Assembly: GCF_039727615.1 (NCBI RefSeq)
Contig: NZ_CP152474.1
Location: forward strand, 992,001-1,056,000
Length of the DNA stretch: 64,000 nt
Direction of reading: 5' to 3'
DNA from: Leclercia sp. S52
GTDB lineage: Bacteria; Pseudomonadota; Gammaproteobacteria; Enterobacterales; Enterobacteriaceae
Shown: positions 20,540-30,653 of the stretch, piece after piece
Position numbering within the stretch: the first letter of the stretch is position 1
Layout: each line of letters starts with the position of its first letter
Made by a program: the position numbers and the translations under genes
The notes under the pieces: generated by a model
What the model saw: only the letters and a program-made list of their open reading frames with translations
Told to the model about the DNA's origin: nothing
The model's database searches: none

Positions 20540-20595
20540 AAATATCATACTTAGCCTTAAGTAAGCCTTTCTATAATTTGGGAAAATGCTTTTGA

Positions 20596-21711
20596 GTGTT
20601 CCCAAAAACCATGAATGATGAAAACTTTTACAGCAAAGTCTTTGCCCGGGAAGGAATTAGTCAGGCGCGTTCAGCGGATGAGCATCATCGCTCGGGTATC
20701 CGCCTGGCGCGTCGGCTACGTTTACCGCGCGCGGTAGGTCTGGCGATCCTCTTTTTCCCGATTGCCAGCGTGCTGGTGGCGCAACCGGTCAACGGCGTCT
20801 GGTGGCTGCTGCTGGTTGGCTGGGCGTTCGTCTGGCCCCATCTGGCCTGGCAATTAGCCGCGCGTTCGACCAATCCCTGGAACAGCGAGATGTTTAACCT
20901 CAGAGCCGACGCCATTATGGCCGGGGTCTGGATCGGGGTGATGGGGATTAACGCCATGCCCAGCGCGGCGCTGATCATGATGATTAGCATGAACCTGATC
21001 GGCGTGGGTGGCATCCGGCTGTACGGCCCCGGAGTGATGATGACCGGCCTGACGGCATTGATCTCCCTGCAACTGACGCGCGTGACGCCGGACTATGTCA
21101 GTACGCCGCTGGAGATCTGGCTCGCGCTGCCGGTGATCGTCTTTTACCCGATGCTGTTTGCCTGGGTGAGTTTCCATACCACCAGTCGGCTGGTGGAACA
21201 TAAACGTCGGCTGGAACTGATGAGTACCCTCGACGGCATGACGGGCGTCTTTAACCGTCGCCACTGGGAAGTTTTGCTGCGTACGGAATATGAAAACTGC
21301 CGCCGCTACCACCGTAGCGCCACGCTTCTGCTGATCGATATCGATCACTTCAAGAGCATTAACGACAGCTGGGGCCACGACGTGGGGGATCAGGCGATCG
21401 TCGCCGTCACCCGGCAATTGCAGCTCACGCTACGCGCCAGCGATATTATTGGCCGTTTCGGTGGGGATGAGTTCGCGGTGATCATGAGCGGTACGACGGC
21501 AGAAAGCGCCATTGCGGCGATGTCGCGGGTGCACGAGCGGCTGGCAGATTTACATCTGCCGGGATCGCCCCAGGTAAAGATCTCCATCAGCGTCGGCGTA
21601 GCGCCGCTCACGACGTCGATGGTGCATTATCAGGAGTGGCTTAAAGCGGCGGATATCGCGCTCTACAAAGCGAAAAATGCCGGACGTAACCGCACCGAAG
21701 TGGCGGCCTGA
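20596..21711 (+). CDS. dgcC: Diguanylate cyclase DgcC (AdrA, YaiC)
   Basis: DgcC makes cyclic di-GMP from two GTP at the inner membrane and allosterically switches on cellulose synthase in biofilm-forming cells under CsgD control. The GTG start gives 371 residues, the E. coli length. The N-terminal half is a MASE2 membrane sensor with several spans. The C-terminal half is a GGDEF domain with an intact active site at residues 289-293 (RFGGDEFAVIM) and a product-inhibition I-site RASD at 280-283. It converges on proC. Confidence 0.96.
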   Translation: MFPKTMNDENFYSKVFAREGISQARSADEHHRSGIRLARRLRLPRAVGLAILFFPIASVLVAQPVNGVWWLLLVGWAFVWPHLAWQLAARSTNPWNSEMFNLRADAIMAGVWIGVMGINAMPSAALIMMISMNLIGVGGIRLYGPGVMMTGLTALISLQLTRVTPDYVSTPLEIWLALPVIVFYPMLFAWVSFHTTSRLVEHKRRLELMSTLDGMTGVFNRRHWEVLLRTEYENCRRYHRSATLLLIDIDHFKSINDSWGHDVGDQAIVAVTRQLQLTLRASDIIGRFGGDEFAVIMSGTTAESAIAAMSRVHERLADLHLPGSPQVKISISVGVAPLTTSMVHYQEWLKAADIALYKAKNAGRNRTEVAA

Positions 21712-21725
21712 CGTCCGGCAGTCGA

Positions 21726-22535
21726 TCAGGATTTACTCAGCAGCTCTGATTTTTCCATGCACTTATTCATGGCTTCAATGACGGCGGCACGGAAGCCACG
21801 CTCTTCCAGCACCCGCACCGCTTCGATGGTGGTGCCGCCCGGGGAACAGACCATATCTTTCAGCTCGCCCGGATGCTTGCCGGTTTCGAGCACCATTTTG
21901 GCTGAGCCCATCACCGCCTGCGCGGCAAATTTATAGGCCTGCGCGCGCGGCATCCCGCCGAGAACGGCCGCATCGGCCATCGCTTCGATAAACATAAACA
22001 CATAGGCGGGCGCAGAACCGCTCACGCCGACCACCGGGTGGATCATCGCCTCGGCAATCACTTCGGCTTCCCCGAAGCAGCGGAAAATGTTGACCACATC
22101 GGCCACCTCTTCGGCAGTCACCAGCGCGTTAGGAGTGATGGAGGTCATGCCCGCATTGACCAGCGACGGGGTGTTAGGCATGGCGCGGACGATTTTACGG
22201 TCGTGCCCCAGCGCGCGCGCCAGCTGATCGAGGGTGACGCCTGCAGCGATGGAGACCACCAGCGTATCTTTATTCAGGCTGGAGGTGATGTCGCTCAGGA
22301 CTTTCACCATCATGTTCGGCTTCACCGCACCGAAGACGATATCGGCCACCTGCGCCACTTCCTGGGCGCTTTGCGCGGCGTTGATCCCGTACTGGTCGTG
22401 CAGGGCGGCAACTTTGTCCGGCGACGGCGTATAGACCCAAATCTGGCCGGGCAGCACCTGACCGCTGGCAATCAGACCGCCGAGAATGGCTTTGCCCATA
22501 TTACCGCAGCCGATAAAACCGATTTTCTTCTCCAT
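21726..22535 (-). CDS. proC: Pyrroline-5-carboxylate reductase
   Basis: ProC carries out the last step of proline synthesis, NAD(P)H-dependent reduction of pyrroline-5-carboxylate, in the cytoplasm. At 269 residues it equals E. coli. The N terminus shows the Rossmann dinucleotide motif GFIGCGNMG, and the C-terminal half carries the family signature [10 protein letters not shown]...[20 protein letters not shown]. The start is the second of two adjacent ATG codons, matching the family. It is divergent from yaiI. Confidence 0.97.
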   Translation of the reverse strand: MEKKIGFIGCGNMGKAILGGLIASGQVLPGQIWVYTPSPDKVAALHDQYGINAAQSAQEVAQVADIVFGAVKPNMMVKVLSDITSSLNKDTLVVSIAAGVTLDQLARALGHDRKIVRAMPNTPSLVNAGMTSITPNALVTAEEVADVVNIFRCFGEAEVIAEAMIHPVVGVSGSAPAYVFMFIEAMADAAVLGGMPRAQAYKFAAQAVMGSAKMVLETGKHPGELKDMVCSPGGTTIEAVRVLEERGFRAAVIEAMNKCMEKSELLSKS

Positions 22536-22621
22536 CACGTCTCCCTCTTAAACTTTGTTATGATTGTGGAACTTTAGCCTATCAGGTTTTATTACGCAGC
22601 ATTATATGCCGGAGAGAGAAG

Positions 22622-23080
22622 ATGGCGATTTGGGTGGATGCCGATGCGTGTCCGAATGTCATTAAAGAGATCCTGTTTCGTGCCGCCGAGCGCGTGCAGA
22701 TGCCAATGACGCTGGTGGCGAATCAGAACCTGCGCGTGCCGCCGTCCCGTTTTATTCGCACCCTGCGCGTGCCGGCTGGTTTTGACGTGGCCGATAACGA
22801 AATCGTGCGCCTGTGCAGCGCTGACGACCTGGTGATCACCGCCGATATCCCGCTGGCGGCAGAGGTGCTGGAGAAAGGGGCCGCGGCGCTGAACCCGCGC
22901 GGGGAACGTTACTCCCCGGCCACCATCCGCGAAAAGCTGACGATGCGCGATTTTATGGATACCCTGCGCGCCAGCGGCGTCCAGACCGGCGGGCCAGACA
23001 GTTTATCCCCGCGCGACAGGCAACTGTTTGCCGCCGAACTCGATAAATGGCTGCTGGAAGTGAAGCGCCGCCAGGGTTAA
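22622..23080 (+). CDS. yaiI: UPF0178 protein YaiI (DUF188)
   Basis: This conserved 152-residue protein has a PIN-like/NYN-type fold signature: the N-terminal acidic motif [16 protein letters not shown] and a second acidic cluster in [12 protein letters not shown]. These would suit metal-dependent nuclease activity, but no function is established. A GGAGAGAG ribosome site precedes ATG 22622. It is divergent from proC and is followed by the aroL control region. Confidence 0.92.
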   Translation: MAIWVDADACPNVIKEILFRAAERVQMPMTLVANQNLRVPPSRFIRTLRVPAGFDVADNEIVRLCSADDLVITADIPLAAEVLEKGAAALNPRGERYSPATIREKLTMRDFMDTLRASGVQTGGPDSLSPRDRQLFAAELDKWLLEVKRRQG

Positions 23081-23246
23081 TCATCACTGTGACATATGAT
23101 TAGGCCATTATTACCCCGTTCCGGGGTTGTCAACGGCGGGTGGGTTCAGGTAAGGTGAGCGCACCATTCAGTGCCATTTTTTCTTTACAGAATCTTCCCT
23201 TAAGTATCCGGGGTTGACTGGAATGTCATTTTAATACCACATCTGG

Positions 23247-23264
23247 TGTAATAATATTTTTACG
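23247..23264 (+). promoter_or_regulatory. TyrR box upstream of aroL
   Basis: TGTAAT-N6-TTTACG fits the TyrR consensus TGTAAA-N6-TTTACA with one mismatch in each half. It lies 90 bases upstream of the aroL start. In E. coli aroL is repressed by TyrR with tyrosine through several such boxes. Confidence 0.8.
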
Positions 23265-23274
23265 ATTAACTTAT

Positions 23275-23292
23275 GTACTAGTTTAATGGTAT
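23275..23292 (+). promoter_or_regulatory. TrpR operator upstream of aroL
   Basis: GTACTAGTTTAATGGTAT carries a full conserved TrpR half-site (GTACTAGTT) and a degenerate second half, as described for the E. coli aroL operator. It lies just downstream of the TyrR box, so the two repressors probably act together. Confidence 0.72.
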
Positions 23293-23353
23293 CATTGCAC
23301 GCTTTTCGACTTTATCTACCGCATGTGCGCGGCCTCAAAGGGAACTCCTGGTT

Positions 23354-23878
23354 ATGACCCAGCCTATTTTTTTAATTGGCCCCCGCGGCTGTGGAAAAAC
23401 AACCGTCGGTCTGGAACTGGCTCGTCTGTGTCAGAGCGAATTTGTCGATACCGATCACTGGTTGCAGACCCACGCCGGTCAGAGCATTGCCGAGATCGTT
23501 GAGCAGGAAGGCTGGGAGAGTTTCCGCGCCCGCGAGACTGCCACCCTCGAGGCGGTGACGGCAGGTGTCGGCATCATTGCCACCGGCGGCGGCATTATTC
23601 TGTCGGCGTATAATCGGCAGTTTATGCGCGAAAAGGGAATGGTGATTTACCTTTGCGCGCCGGTGCCGGTGCTGGTCGAACGCCTTGAAGCCTTCCCGGA
23701 AGAGGGCCAGCGTCCGACCCTGACCGGCAAGCCCATCAGCGAAGAGGTGAGTGCGGTACTGGCAGAGCGCGACGCCCTCTATCGTGAAGCCGCTCATCAC
23801 GTGGTGGATGCTTCGCTGCCACCGGCTCAGGTGGTACAAAACATCGTAACCGCACTGCATCTGGCATGCGCCAGCTAA
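23354..23878 (+). CDS. aroL: Shikimate kinase II
   Basis: AroL phosphorylates shikimate in the chorismate pathway with high affinity for its substrate. It has 174 residues, the E. coli length. Walker A is GPRGCGKTT at residues 9-17, a shikimate-binding DTDHW follows near residue 33, and the GGGIIL loop and RPTLTGKP lid are present. A start at ATG 23354 with AAGGGAAC upstream is well supported. yaiA follows 45 bases later. Confidence 0.97.
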   Translation: MTQPIFLIGPRGCGKTTVGLELARLCQSEFVDTDHWLQTHAGQSIAEIVEQEGWESFRARETATLEAVTAGVGIIATGGGIILSAYNRQFMREKGMVIYLCAPVPVLVERLEAFPEEGQRPTLTGKPISEEVSAVLAERDALYREAAHHVVDASLPPAQVVQNIVTALHLACAS

Positions 23879-23923
23879 CTGATGTCTATACTGATAGTTC
23901 AGCCATTAAAAAAAGGATGAACT

Positions 23924-24115
23924 ATGCCAACCAGACCTCCCTATCCGCGTGAAGCCCGTATTGTTGCCGTTGAAAAAGGCGCGACGGGCCAGACTGTCAC
24001 CTGGTATCAGCTGCGTGCCGACCACCCGAAACCCGATTCGCTGATCAGCGAGCACGAAACGGAGCTGGAAGCGCAGGACGCCAAAGTGCGTTACGAAGAC
24101 CCTGATAAGGCCTGA
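23924..24115 (+). CDS. yaiA: Small protein YaiA
   Basis: This 63-residue soluble protein of unknown function is cotranscribed with aroL in E. coli. AAAAGGATGAACT before ATG 23924 provides the ribosome site. Its sequence, [18 protein letters not shown] and a charged end with [13 protein letters not shown], is strongly conserved in the family. No domain suggests a biochemical role. Confidence 0.92.
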   Translation: MPTRPPYPREARIVAVEKGATGQTVTWYQLRADHPKPDSLISEHETELEAQDAKVRYEDPDKA

Positions 24116-24358
24116 TAAAAATCTGAAACCGGGAAAAACCGAACGCTTATCACACTATTTAAAAAGCGCTAACGTTCAACGGAGGGTAATGTACAGGTTT
24201 AACAGACACATCCTGTCAGGCTCGCGGATCTTTACATTCCGGCACGTTAATCTGCTGCTACGCTTTTCAGCACTTTTTCTGAACAGCGCACTGTACAGCG
24301 AAGCGAGCCTGTCTCTGTGTCACAGTCACGTTAGTGGTAGTAAAGAAAGGCGAGAATA

Positions 24359-25036
24359 ATGAAAGCGACGTTGGCGATCCTCACCATTGGGGTAGTCCCG
24401 GTAAGCGAAGTACTCCCGCTCTTAACGGAGCATATCTCTGAACAACAGATCACGCACCACAGCCTGCTCGGTACGCTGAGCAGGGAAGAGGTCATGGAAG
24501 ACTACGCCCCCGAACCGGGTGACGCGCTGCTGCCAACCCTGCTCAGCGACGGTGAGGTGGGCCACGTCTCGCTGCCCAAGATCGAACGTGCCCTGCAGGG
24601 CGTGATCGAAGTCCTGGATAACCGGGATTATGAGGTGATCCTGTTGATGAGCACGGCGCCCATCACTGGCCTTGTGGCCCGCAAGGCGATCCTGCTGGAA
24701 CCGATGCGGATCATCCCGCCGCTGGTGGGATCGATTGTCGACAGCCATCAGGTAGGGGTGATCGTGCCTATGTCTGAACTGCTGGCGAATCAGTCGCACA
24801 AATGGCGCGGGCTGGTCAAAACGCCGCTGCTCTCCGTGGCGAATCCGTTCTGGGACAGCGAAGCGAAATTGATCGACGCCGGGCGCGATCTGCTGGAGCG
24901 CGGCGCGGACGTTTTAATGCTCGATTGCCTCGGTTTTCATCAACGCCACCGCGATTTACTGCAAAAAGCCCTGGATGTACCGGTGCTACTGTCAAACGTG
25001 CTGGTTGCCCGTCTGGCCTCGGAATTGCTGGTCTGA
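24359..25036 (+). CDS. aroM: AroM family protein
   Basis: AroM is a conserved protein of unknown function named for TyrR control with aroL. It has 225 residues, the E. coli length. It shows an Asp/Glu racemase-like outline: [14 protein letters not shown] at the N terminus, [11 protein letters not shown] in the middle and a cysteine in [11 protein letters not shown] that would sit where such enzymes have a catalytic thiol. AAAGGCGAG provides the ribosome site. A 243-base gap separates it from yaiA, so it may have its own promoter here. Confidence 0.93.
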   Translation: MKATLAILTIGVVPVSEVLPLLTEHISEQQITHHSLLGTLSREEVMEDYAPEPGDALLPTLLSDGEVGHVSLPKIERALQGVIEVLDNRDYEVILLMSTAPITGLVARKAILLEPMRIIPPLVGSIVDSHQVGVIVPMSELLANQSHKWRGLVKTPLLSVANPFWDSEAKLIDAGRDLLERGADVLMLDCLGFHQRHRDLLQKALDVPVLLSNVLVARLASELLV

Positions 25037-25108
25037 TGATTTTGCGTGACAGCCATGGAGTGTCACCCCTATATTGGATTCACATCCAACGACAATAAGG
25101 ACCAGTCC

Positions 25109-25393
25109 ATGCTTCAGAGTAATGAATACTTTTCCGGTAAAGTGAAGTCCATTGGTTTTACCAGCAGCATTACTGGCCGTGCCAGTGTTGGCGTGATGGC
25201 GGAAGGGGAGTATGCCTTCGGTACCGCACAGCCTGAAGAGATGACCGTCGTCAGCGGTTCACTGAAAGTGTTATTGCCGGGGGAAACCGAGTGGAAGATC
25301 TATAACCCGGGCGATGTTTTCAACGTACCAGGCCACAGCGAATTCCATCTGCAGGTAGCTGAACCAGCCTCCTATCTGTGTCGTTATCTGTAA
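25109..25393 (+). CDS. ppnP: Pyrimidine/purine nucleoside phosphorylase PpnP (YaiE)
   Basis: PpnP is a small cupin-fold enzyme that splits a broad range of nucleosides with phosphate. The 94-residue product begins [17 protein letters not shown], exactly like E. coli YaiE, so the start is 25109 rather than the in-frame codon at 25046. AATAAGGACCAG provides the ribosome site. The cupin-like block [18 protein letters not shown] is intact. It ends next to a bidirectional terminator facing rdgC. Confidence 0.95.
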   Translation: MLQSNEYFSGKVKSIGFTSSITGRASVGVMAEGEYAFGTAQPEEMTVVSGSLKVLLPGETEWKIYNPGDVFNVPGHSEFHLQVAEPASYLCRYL

Positions 25394-25425
25394 AATAAAA
25401 GAGCCGGGTTAACCCGGCTCCTGTT
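25390..25425. terminator. Bidirectional terminator between ppnP and rdgC
   Basis: GAGCCGGGTTAACCCGGCTC is a perfect 20-base palindrome. An A-rich run precedes it (a T-run for the minus strand) and CTGTTT follows it, so it can end both the ppnP and the convergent rdgC transcripts. Confidence 0.85.
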
Positions 25426-25451
25426 TCTGGCATAAAGCCTGGCATGAAGCA

Positions 25452-26363
25452 TTAACGCTGCGCTTCGCCGCCTAACCCTTCTACCACGCTCTTAATCAAC
25501 GCCGCCAGCTCACCCGTCATCAGAATGAAGTCAGCATCAAAACGCTGGGCATAGTCGTCCCGGTCGATATCGTCGTTCTGATCGCGCAGCTCATCGGAGA
25601 ACTTCAGGCGCTTGATCGAACCATCGTCACACATCATGAACTGAATGCGCTGCTGCCAGTCGAGCGCCAGCTTGGTCACCAGCTTGCCGGCTTCGATGTG
25701 TACTGCGATCTCGTCGCTGACCAGCTCCTGCTTCTTGGCGCGGATCACGCCACCGTCTTCGAGGATCGCTTTCAGCTCGGCTTCGTCCAGCAGCTGGAAG
25801 CCCTGCGGAACGTTATTGGCGCGCACCCACTCGGTGAGGGTCAGCTCAATCGGGTTTTCCATCGTCAGCGGTACCACCGGCAGCGAACCGAGGCTTTTAC
25901 GCAGCAACGCCAGGGTATCTTCCGCTTTTTTGGCGCTGGCGCAGTCGACCATAATCAGGCCGTTAACCGTGTCGATCCACATCATTGTCTGGCTGAAGCG
26001 GCTAAAGGCGCGCGGCAGCAACGAGTGCAGAACTTCATCTTTCAGCGAATCTTTTTCGGTTTTTTTCAGCTTACGGCCCTGTTCGGCTTCCAGCTTGAAA
26101 ATTTTGGCTTCCAGCGCCTGTTTCACCACCGGCGTCGGCAGGATCTTCTCTTCCTTACGCGCGCAGATAATGATTTGACCATTGGTGGTGTGGGTCAGCG
26201 CATCGCTCTGTGATCCCATAGGCGGAACCCATCCGGTTTTCGCCATATCCTGGCTGCCACACGGGGTAAATGCGTAAAGGTCTAACTGTTTTTCCATCTC
26301 GTCGGCGCGCAGCTCGATATCGCGGCTGAGACGGTAAACCATCAAATTTTTGAACCACAGCAT
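25452..26363 (-). CDS. rdgC: Recombination-associated protein RdgC
   Basis: RdgC is a ring-shaped, nucleoid-associated DNA-binding protein that restrains RecA filament formation. The product is 303 residues when started at [12 protein letters not shown], exactly as in E. coli; an in-frame extension of 22 codons upstream is ignored. Conserved blocks are [19 protein letters not shown] and [17 protein letters not shown]. It is divergent from mak. Confidence 0.97.
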   Translation of the reverse strand: MLWFKNLMVYRLSRDIELRADEMEKQLDLYAFTPCGSQDMAKTGWVPPMGSQSDALTHTTNGQIIICARKEEKILPTPVVKQALEAKIFKLEAEQGRKLKKTEKDSLKDEVLHSLLPRAFSRFSQTMMWIDTVNGLIMVDCASAKKAEDTLALLRKSLGSLPVVPLTMENPIELTLTEWVRANNVPQGFQLLDEAELKAILEDGGVIRAKKQELVSDEIAVHIEAGKLVTKLALDWQQRIQFMMCDDGSIKRLKFSDELRDQNDDIDRDDYAQRFDADFILMTGELAALIKSVVEGLGGEAQR

Positions 26364-26487
26364 GATAATTTCCACGGTCTTGTCGTTTAATTCAGCGGGC
26401 ATGATAGCGAATTGTCGCATCGCTTGCATTGCTAATCGGGTAGTGGGCTTCTACTCTGTTGATAATCAAAAAAATGAGGAACGTCCT

Positions 26488-27393
26488 GTGCGAATTGGTA
26501 TTGATCTCGGCGGCACCAAAACAGAAGTCATTGCCCTTGGCGAGCAGGGGGAACAGCTGTTCCGCCATCGCCTGCCGACTCCGCGCGATGACTACCGGCA
26601 GACCATCGAAACCATCGCCAGCCTGGTGGAGATGGCCGAAAAGGCCACCGGCCAGACGGGCACGGTGGGCATGGGCATTCCGGGTTCGATTTCGCCCTAT
26701 ACCGGGGTGGTGAAAAATGCGAACTCCACCTGGCTTAACGGCCAGCCCTTCGACCGCGATTTAAGCCAGCGCCTGAACCGCGAAGTGCGGCTGGCGAACG
26801 ACGCCAACTGCCTGGCGGTGTCGGAGGCGATCGACGGCGCGGCGGCGGGCGCGCAGACGGTATTTGCGGTGATCATCGGGACCGGCTGCGGGGCCGGCGT
26901 GGCCTTTAATGGCCGGGCCCATATCGGCGGCAACGGCACCGCAGGCGAGTGGGGACACAATCCGCTGCCGTGGATGGATGAGGATGAGCTGAAGTACCGC
27001 GCCGAAGTGCCGTGCTACTGCGGAAAACAGGGCTGTATCGAGACCTTTATTTCCGGCACCGGCTTCGCCACCGATTACCGCCGCCTGAGCGGGCATCCGC
27101 TGAAAGGTAACGAGATCATGCGCCTGGTGGAAGAGCAGGACGCCGTGGCGGAGCTGGCCTTCAGCCGCTACGAAATGCGGCTGGCCAAATCGCTGGCGCA
27201 CGTGGTGAATATCCTCGACCCGGATGTGATCGTGCTGGGCGGCGGGATGAGCAACGTGGATCGTCTGTATACCACCGTTCCGCAGCTGGTGAAGCAGTGG
27301 GTGTTTGGCGGCGAATGCGAAACCCCGATCCGCAAAGCGGTGCACGGTGACTCCAGCGGCGTGCGCGGCGCGGCCTGGCTGTGGCCACACTGA
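26488..27393 (+). CDS. mak: Fructokinase Mak (ROK family)
   Basis: Mak (YajF, manno(fructo)kinase) phosphorylates fructose and mannose in the cytoplasm. The GTG start at 26488 gives 301 residues beginning [16 protein letters not shown], the phosphate-binding loop of ROK kinases; upstream in-frame codons do not belong to the family. The ROK zinc motif is visible as [10 protein letters not shown], and the catalytic Asp lies in [24 protein letters not shown] precedes the start. In E. coli araJ follows; here a palindromic repeat and then sbcC follow instead. Confidence 0.95.
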   Translation: MRIGIDLGGTKTEVIALGEQGEQLFRHRLPTPRDDYRQTIETIASLVEMAEKATGQTGTVGMGIPGSISPYTGVVKNANSTWLNGQPFDRDLSQRLNREVRLANDANCLAVSEAIDGAAAGAQTVFAVIIGTGCGAGVAFNGRAHIGGNGTAGEWGHNPLPWMDEDELKYRAEVPCYCGKQGCIETFISGTGFATDYRRLSGHPLKGNEIMRLVEEQDAVAELAFSRYEMRLAKSLAHVVNILDPDVIVLGGGMSNVDRLYTTVPQLVKQWVFGGECETPIRKAVHGDSSGVRGAAWLWPH

Positions 27394-27404
27394 TACATCC
27401 ACTT

Positions 27405-27509
27405 GTGCGGTCTGATGCCCTCACCCTAACCCTCTCCCACGGGGAGAGGGAATTGAATCCCCCCTCTCCCTTGAGGGAGAGGGCCGGGGTGAGGGGGGAC
27501 AGACCGCAC
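27405..27509. repeat. 105-base nested palindromic intergenic repeat between mak and sbcC
   Basis: A perfect outer inverted repeat (GTGCGGTCTG at 27405-27414, CAGACCGCAC at 27500-27509) encloses a long imperfect arm pair (CCCTCACCCTAACCCTCTCC against GGGAGAGGGCCGGGGTGAGG) and two small hairpins, CTCTCCC-ACGG-GGAGAG and CTCTCCC-TTGA-GGGAGAG. The CCCTCACCC...CTCTCCC type is seen repeatedly between genes in enterobacteria; I cannot name the family. It lies between convergent genes and could act as a transcription end. Confidence 0.85.
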
Positions 27510-27519
27510 CAGGATAGCG

Positions 27520-30500
27520 TCACTCTACGGCAAACACCTTATCCAGCCTGCTGTACCCCAGCCCGTTAATCTTCTTCACTTTGATCTGCACCGGAATGCG
27601 CTCTTTCATCGCCTCGACGTGGCTGATCACACCAATGGTTTTGCCGCTGGCGTTCAGCGCATCCAGCGCATCCAGGGCGGTATCCAGCGTTTCGCTGTCC
27701 AGGGTGCCGAAGCCCTCATCGAGGAACAGCGAGTCAATCTGCGTTTTATGGCTCACCAGATCGGAGAGCGCCAGCGCCAGCGCCAGACTCACGAGGAAGC
27801 TTTCGCCGCCGGAGAGGGTACGGGTATCGCGCACGGCGTCCGCCTGCCAGGTGTCCACCACCTCCAGCTCCAGCGCGTCGCTGACCTTGCGTTGCAGGAG
27901 GTAGCGGCCATGCAGGCGGGTCAGTTGCTGGTTGGCGAGCCACACCAGATTGTCGAGGGTTAAGCCCTGGGCAAACTTACGGAAGCGATCCCCCCTCTTT
28001 AGAACCGATCAGCGCGTTGAGATAACCCCAGTCATCCGCCAGCCGGGCCGCAGCCGCAATTTCCTGCATCAGCGCCTGCTGATGCAGGCGGTTATCGCTG
28101 TCCTGCCTGAGCTGCTGGCGGATCTCCCCCCTGGCGGGTGGTGTTTTCACGTAGCTGCTGCGCGAGCTGCTGGAGCTGCGCCTGTAAAAGCTGCACGTCG
28201 GCCGTCAGGTTGTCCGGACGCTGTTCCAGATGCGCGTTCATCCGCTGGCCAGCCTGCTGAAGCAGCGCCGTGGCCTGCTGGATCTGGTTCTCAAGGCTCT
28301 GCTTCAGCTGCTCCAGGCGGTGAAGGGTCGCGTCATCCAGCAGGGCCGCGAGAAACGCCTCGCGATCGCTAAAGACGCTGGCGGCCAGCGCGGCGGCAAA
28401 CTGCGTCTGGGCCTGCTGCAGGCGTTCGCTTTCCAGCCTGAACTGCTGTTGCAGGGTGGCAAGCTGGCTGTGCAGAGAGACGCATTCGGTATGAATGTCG
28501 CGCCAGTTCTCCGGGATAACGCTTTCTGCTTCAGTCGACGCCGTCGCCGGAAGGGTCTCCAGCAGCGGCGTCAGGGCAGCCATGCGTTCCCGCAGGGCGC
28601 TGTGCTGAGACTGCTGCGCCTGCCAGTGCTGCGACTCTTTTTCACGTTCAGCAAGCCAGGCCTGCTCTGCGCCGTCATCTGGCATCGTCAGCGTCAGTTC
28701 CTTGAGGGATGTCTCCATGGCGACGCGCGTGGCTGCCAGCTGCTGGTGATAGCCTTGCTCCTGAGCTTCCTCTTCGTTCAGCTGGTTTTGCAGCGTTAGG
28801 CGCTGGCTAAGCTGGTAGAGCTGCTGTTCGTACTGCTCCTGCTGGTTCAGCCAGGGGGCAATATCATCCTGAATATTCAGCGTCACCGTCAGGGAGGCAC
28901 AAACCTGCTGCCACTCTTCGGTGAGGGACTGGGCGTCCCGGGCCAGCGTTTGCGCTTCGTCTGTTTCGCGCTGCAGTTGGGTGGTGAGGGCATTCACCTG
29001 GCCCAGCACCAGCAGACCTTCCTCCTTGAGGGCGGCGACCTCTTTTTCCATCGCGTCCCGGCGGCGCTGGTTCTCCGTGAGCGCTAAGGCCTGGTACTGC
29101 GCAATCGCCGGATGTTCGGTAGATCCGCAGAGCAGGCAGGGTTTCCCGGCCTCCAGTTCGGCCCGATAGCTCTCCAGCTTCTTGATCTTCTCTTCCTGCT
29201 CACACAAAACTTTCAGATCGAGATAGTGCTGGTTTTTCTCTTTGTACTGCTGGCGGCGCAGCGTCAGCGTGTCGTTGAGTTTTGCCAGCTCGATCTGCGC
29301 CTTTTGCACGCTCTCATTATTCTGGCTGAGTCGCTTTTGCAGGGGCTGATAGCGGGCATGCAGGGTGGTCAGACGCTGGCGCGCCGCGCGGGCCTGGGTT
29401 TGCAGCGCCATTTCGGCGGCCGCTTGTTCTGCCGTGAGCGTCAGGGTGTTTTCCGGCAGGCCCGCCAGCTTCTGGCGTAATTCCGCGATACGCCGGTGCA
29501 GCGTCGCGAGCTGCGTTTTATCCCGATTCAGCTGGGTGAAATGCGCGCGCCAGCCCGCCATCTCCTGACCCCACTGACGGAAGCGGTCGTGGTCGGCCAG
29601 CCACGTTGTCAGGGCGGTGAATTCCGTCTGCAATTGATCCTGTACGCGCAGCGCCCCGTTGCGGATCCGCGCGCGCAGCGCCTCGCTGGACTGTAAGCGA
29701 GTATTCACATCCAGCATCTGCTGTTCCGTTTGCGCCAGACGGGCGATCTGCTCCTGCTGCCGCTCCCACTGCGGGCGCAGGAGGGCGGCGGGCTGGGCCA
29801 GATGCAGCTTTTCCAGCTCGGGGGTAGCGTCGGTCAGGGCCTGCTGCGCCTGCTGCTGCGCGGCCATCGACCGCTGCTGTTCGCGCACCAGTTCATCGTG
29901 GCGGGTCAGCCAGTGAAACTCTTTCTGCTGTGCTTCCTGTTGAGCCAGCAGCTGTTGTTCTTCGTCAGTAAGTACCTGCAAACCTTGCTGAAGTTGCTGT
30001 TGCTGATCGTCGCTGAGCAACACCACGCCGGCGGCCTGAGCTTCGCGTCTCTCCAGCTCGCTGCGCGCCGCTTTGTGTTTTTCAAATACCATCGCTGAGA
30101 TCTGACCGTAAATTTCGGTGCCGGTCAGCTCCTCCAGCAGCTCGGCGCGCTCTTTCGGCCGGGCGTTGAGGAAGGCGGCAAATTGCCCCTGGGAGAGCAG
30201 CATCGAGCGGGTGAAGCGGTCATAGTCCAGCCCGGTCAGCGAGGCAACAAGCTCCAGTTTATCTTTTACTTTATCCGCGAGGATTTTGCCGTCTTCACAT
30301 TTGGCCAGCTCCACGCGCGGCACCTGCAGGTTGCCGTCCGGCTGATTGCGCGCCCGGTTCTGGCTCCAGAAGGCGCGATAGGCGACCCCTTTCACCTCAA
30401 ACTCCACCTCCGCCAGACACTCGGCGGTGTCACGGGTCATCAGATCGTTCTGCGATTGCGATACGGTGTTGAGGCGCGGCGTCTCGTGGTAGAGCGCCAG

Positions 30501-30653
30501 GCAGATGGCATCCAGCAGGGTGGTTTTCCCGGCGCCGGTCGGGCCGGTGATGGCAAACAGGCCGTTGCTGAGAAAAGGCTCGGCGGTAAAGTCAATTTTC
30601 CATTCACCCTTGAGCGAGTTGAGGTTTTTCAGACGCAGGCTGAGAATTTTCAT
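27520..30653 (-). CDS. sbcC: Exonuclease subunit SbcC, frame broken twice as sequenced
   Basis: SbcC is the Rad50-like ATPase of the SbcCD nuclease, which cuts DNA hairpins and ends. Walker A ([14 protein letters not shown]) is at the N terminus, a very long Gln/Leu-rich coiled coil with the zinc-hook motif CLLCGS is in the middle, and the signature plus Walker B ([29 protein letters not shown]) is at the C terminus. Two breaks, in the six-C runs at 28126-28131 and 27990-27995, are both healed by deleting one C, giving about 1043 residues (E. coli 1048). The start overlaps the sbcD stop by 4 bases. Sequencing error is likely. Confidence 0.93.

Noticed and set aside
24116..24358. Possible small gene or RNA between yaiA and aroM
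   Set aside because: No frame with a ribosome site and no strong hairpin with T-run was found in the 243-base gap; it may only hold an aroM promoter.
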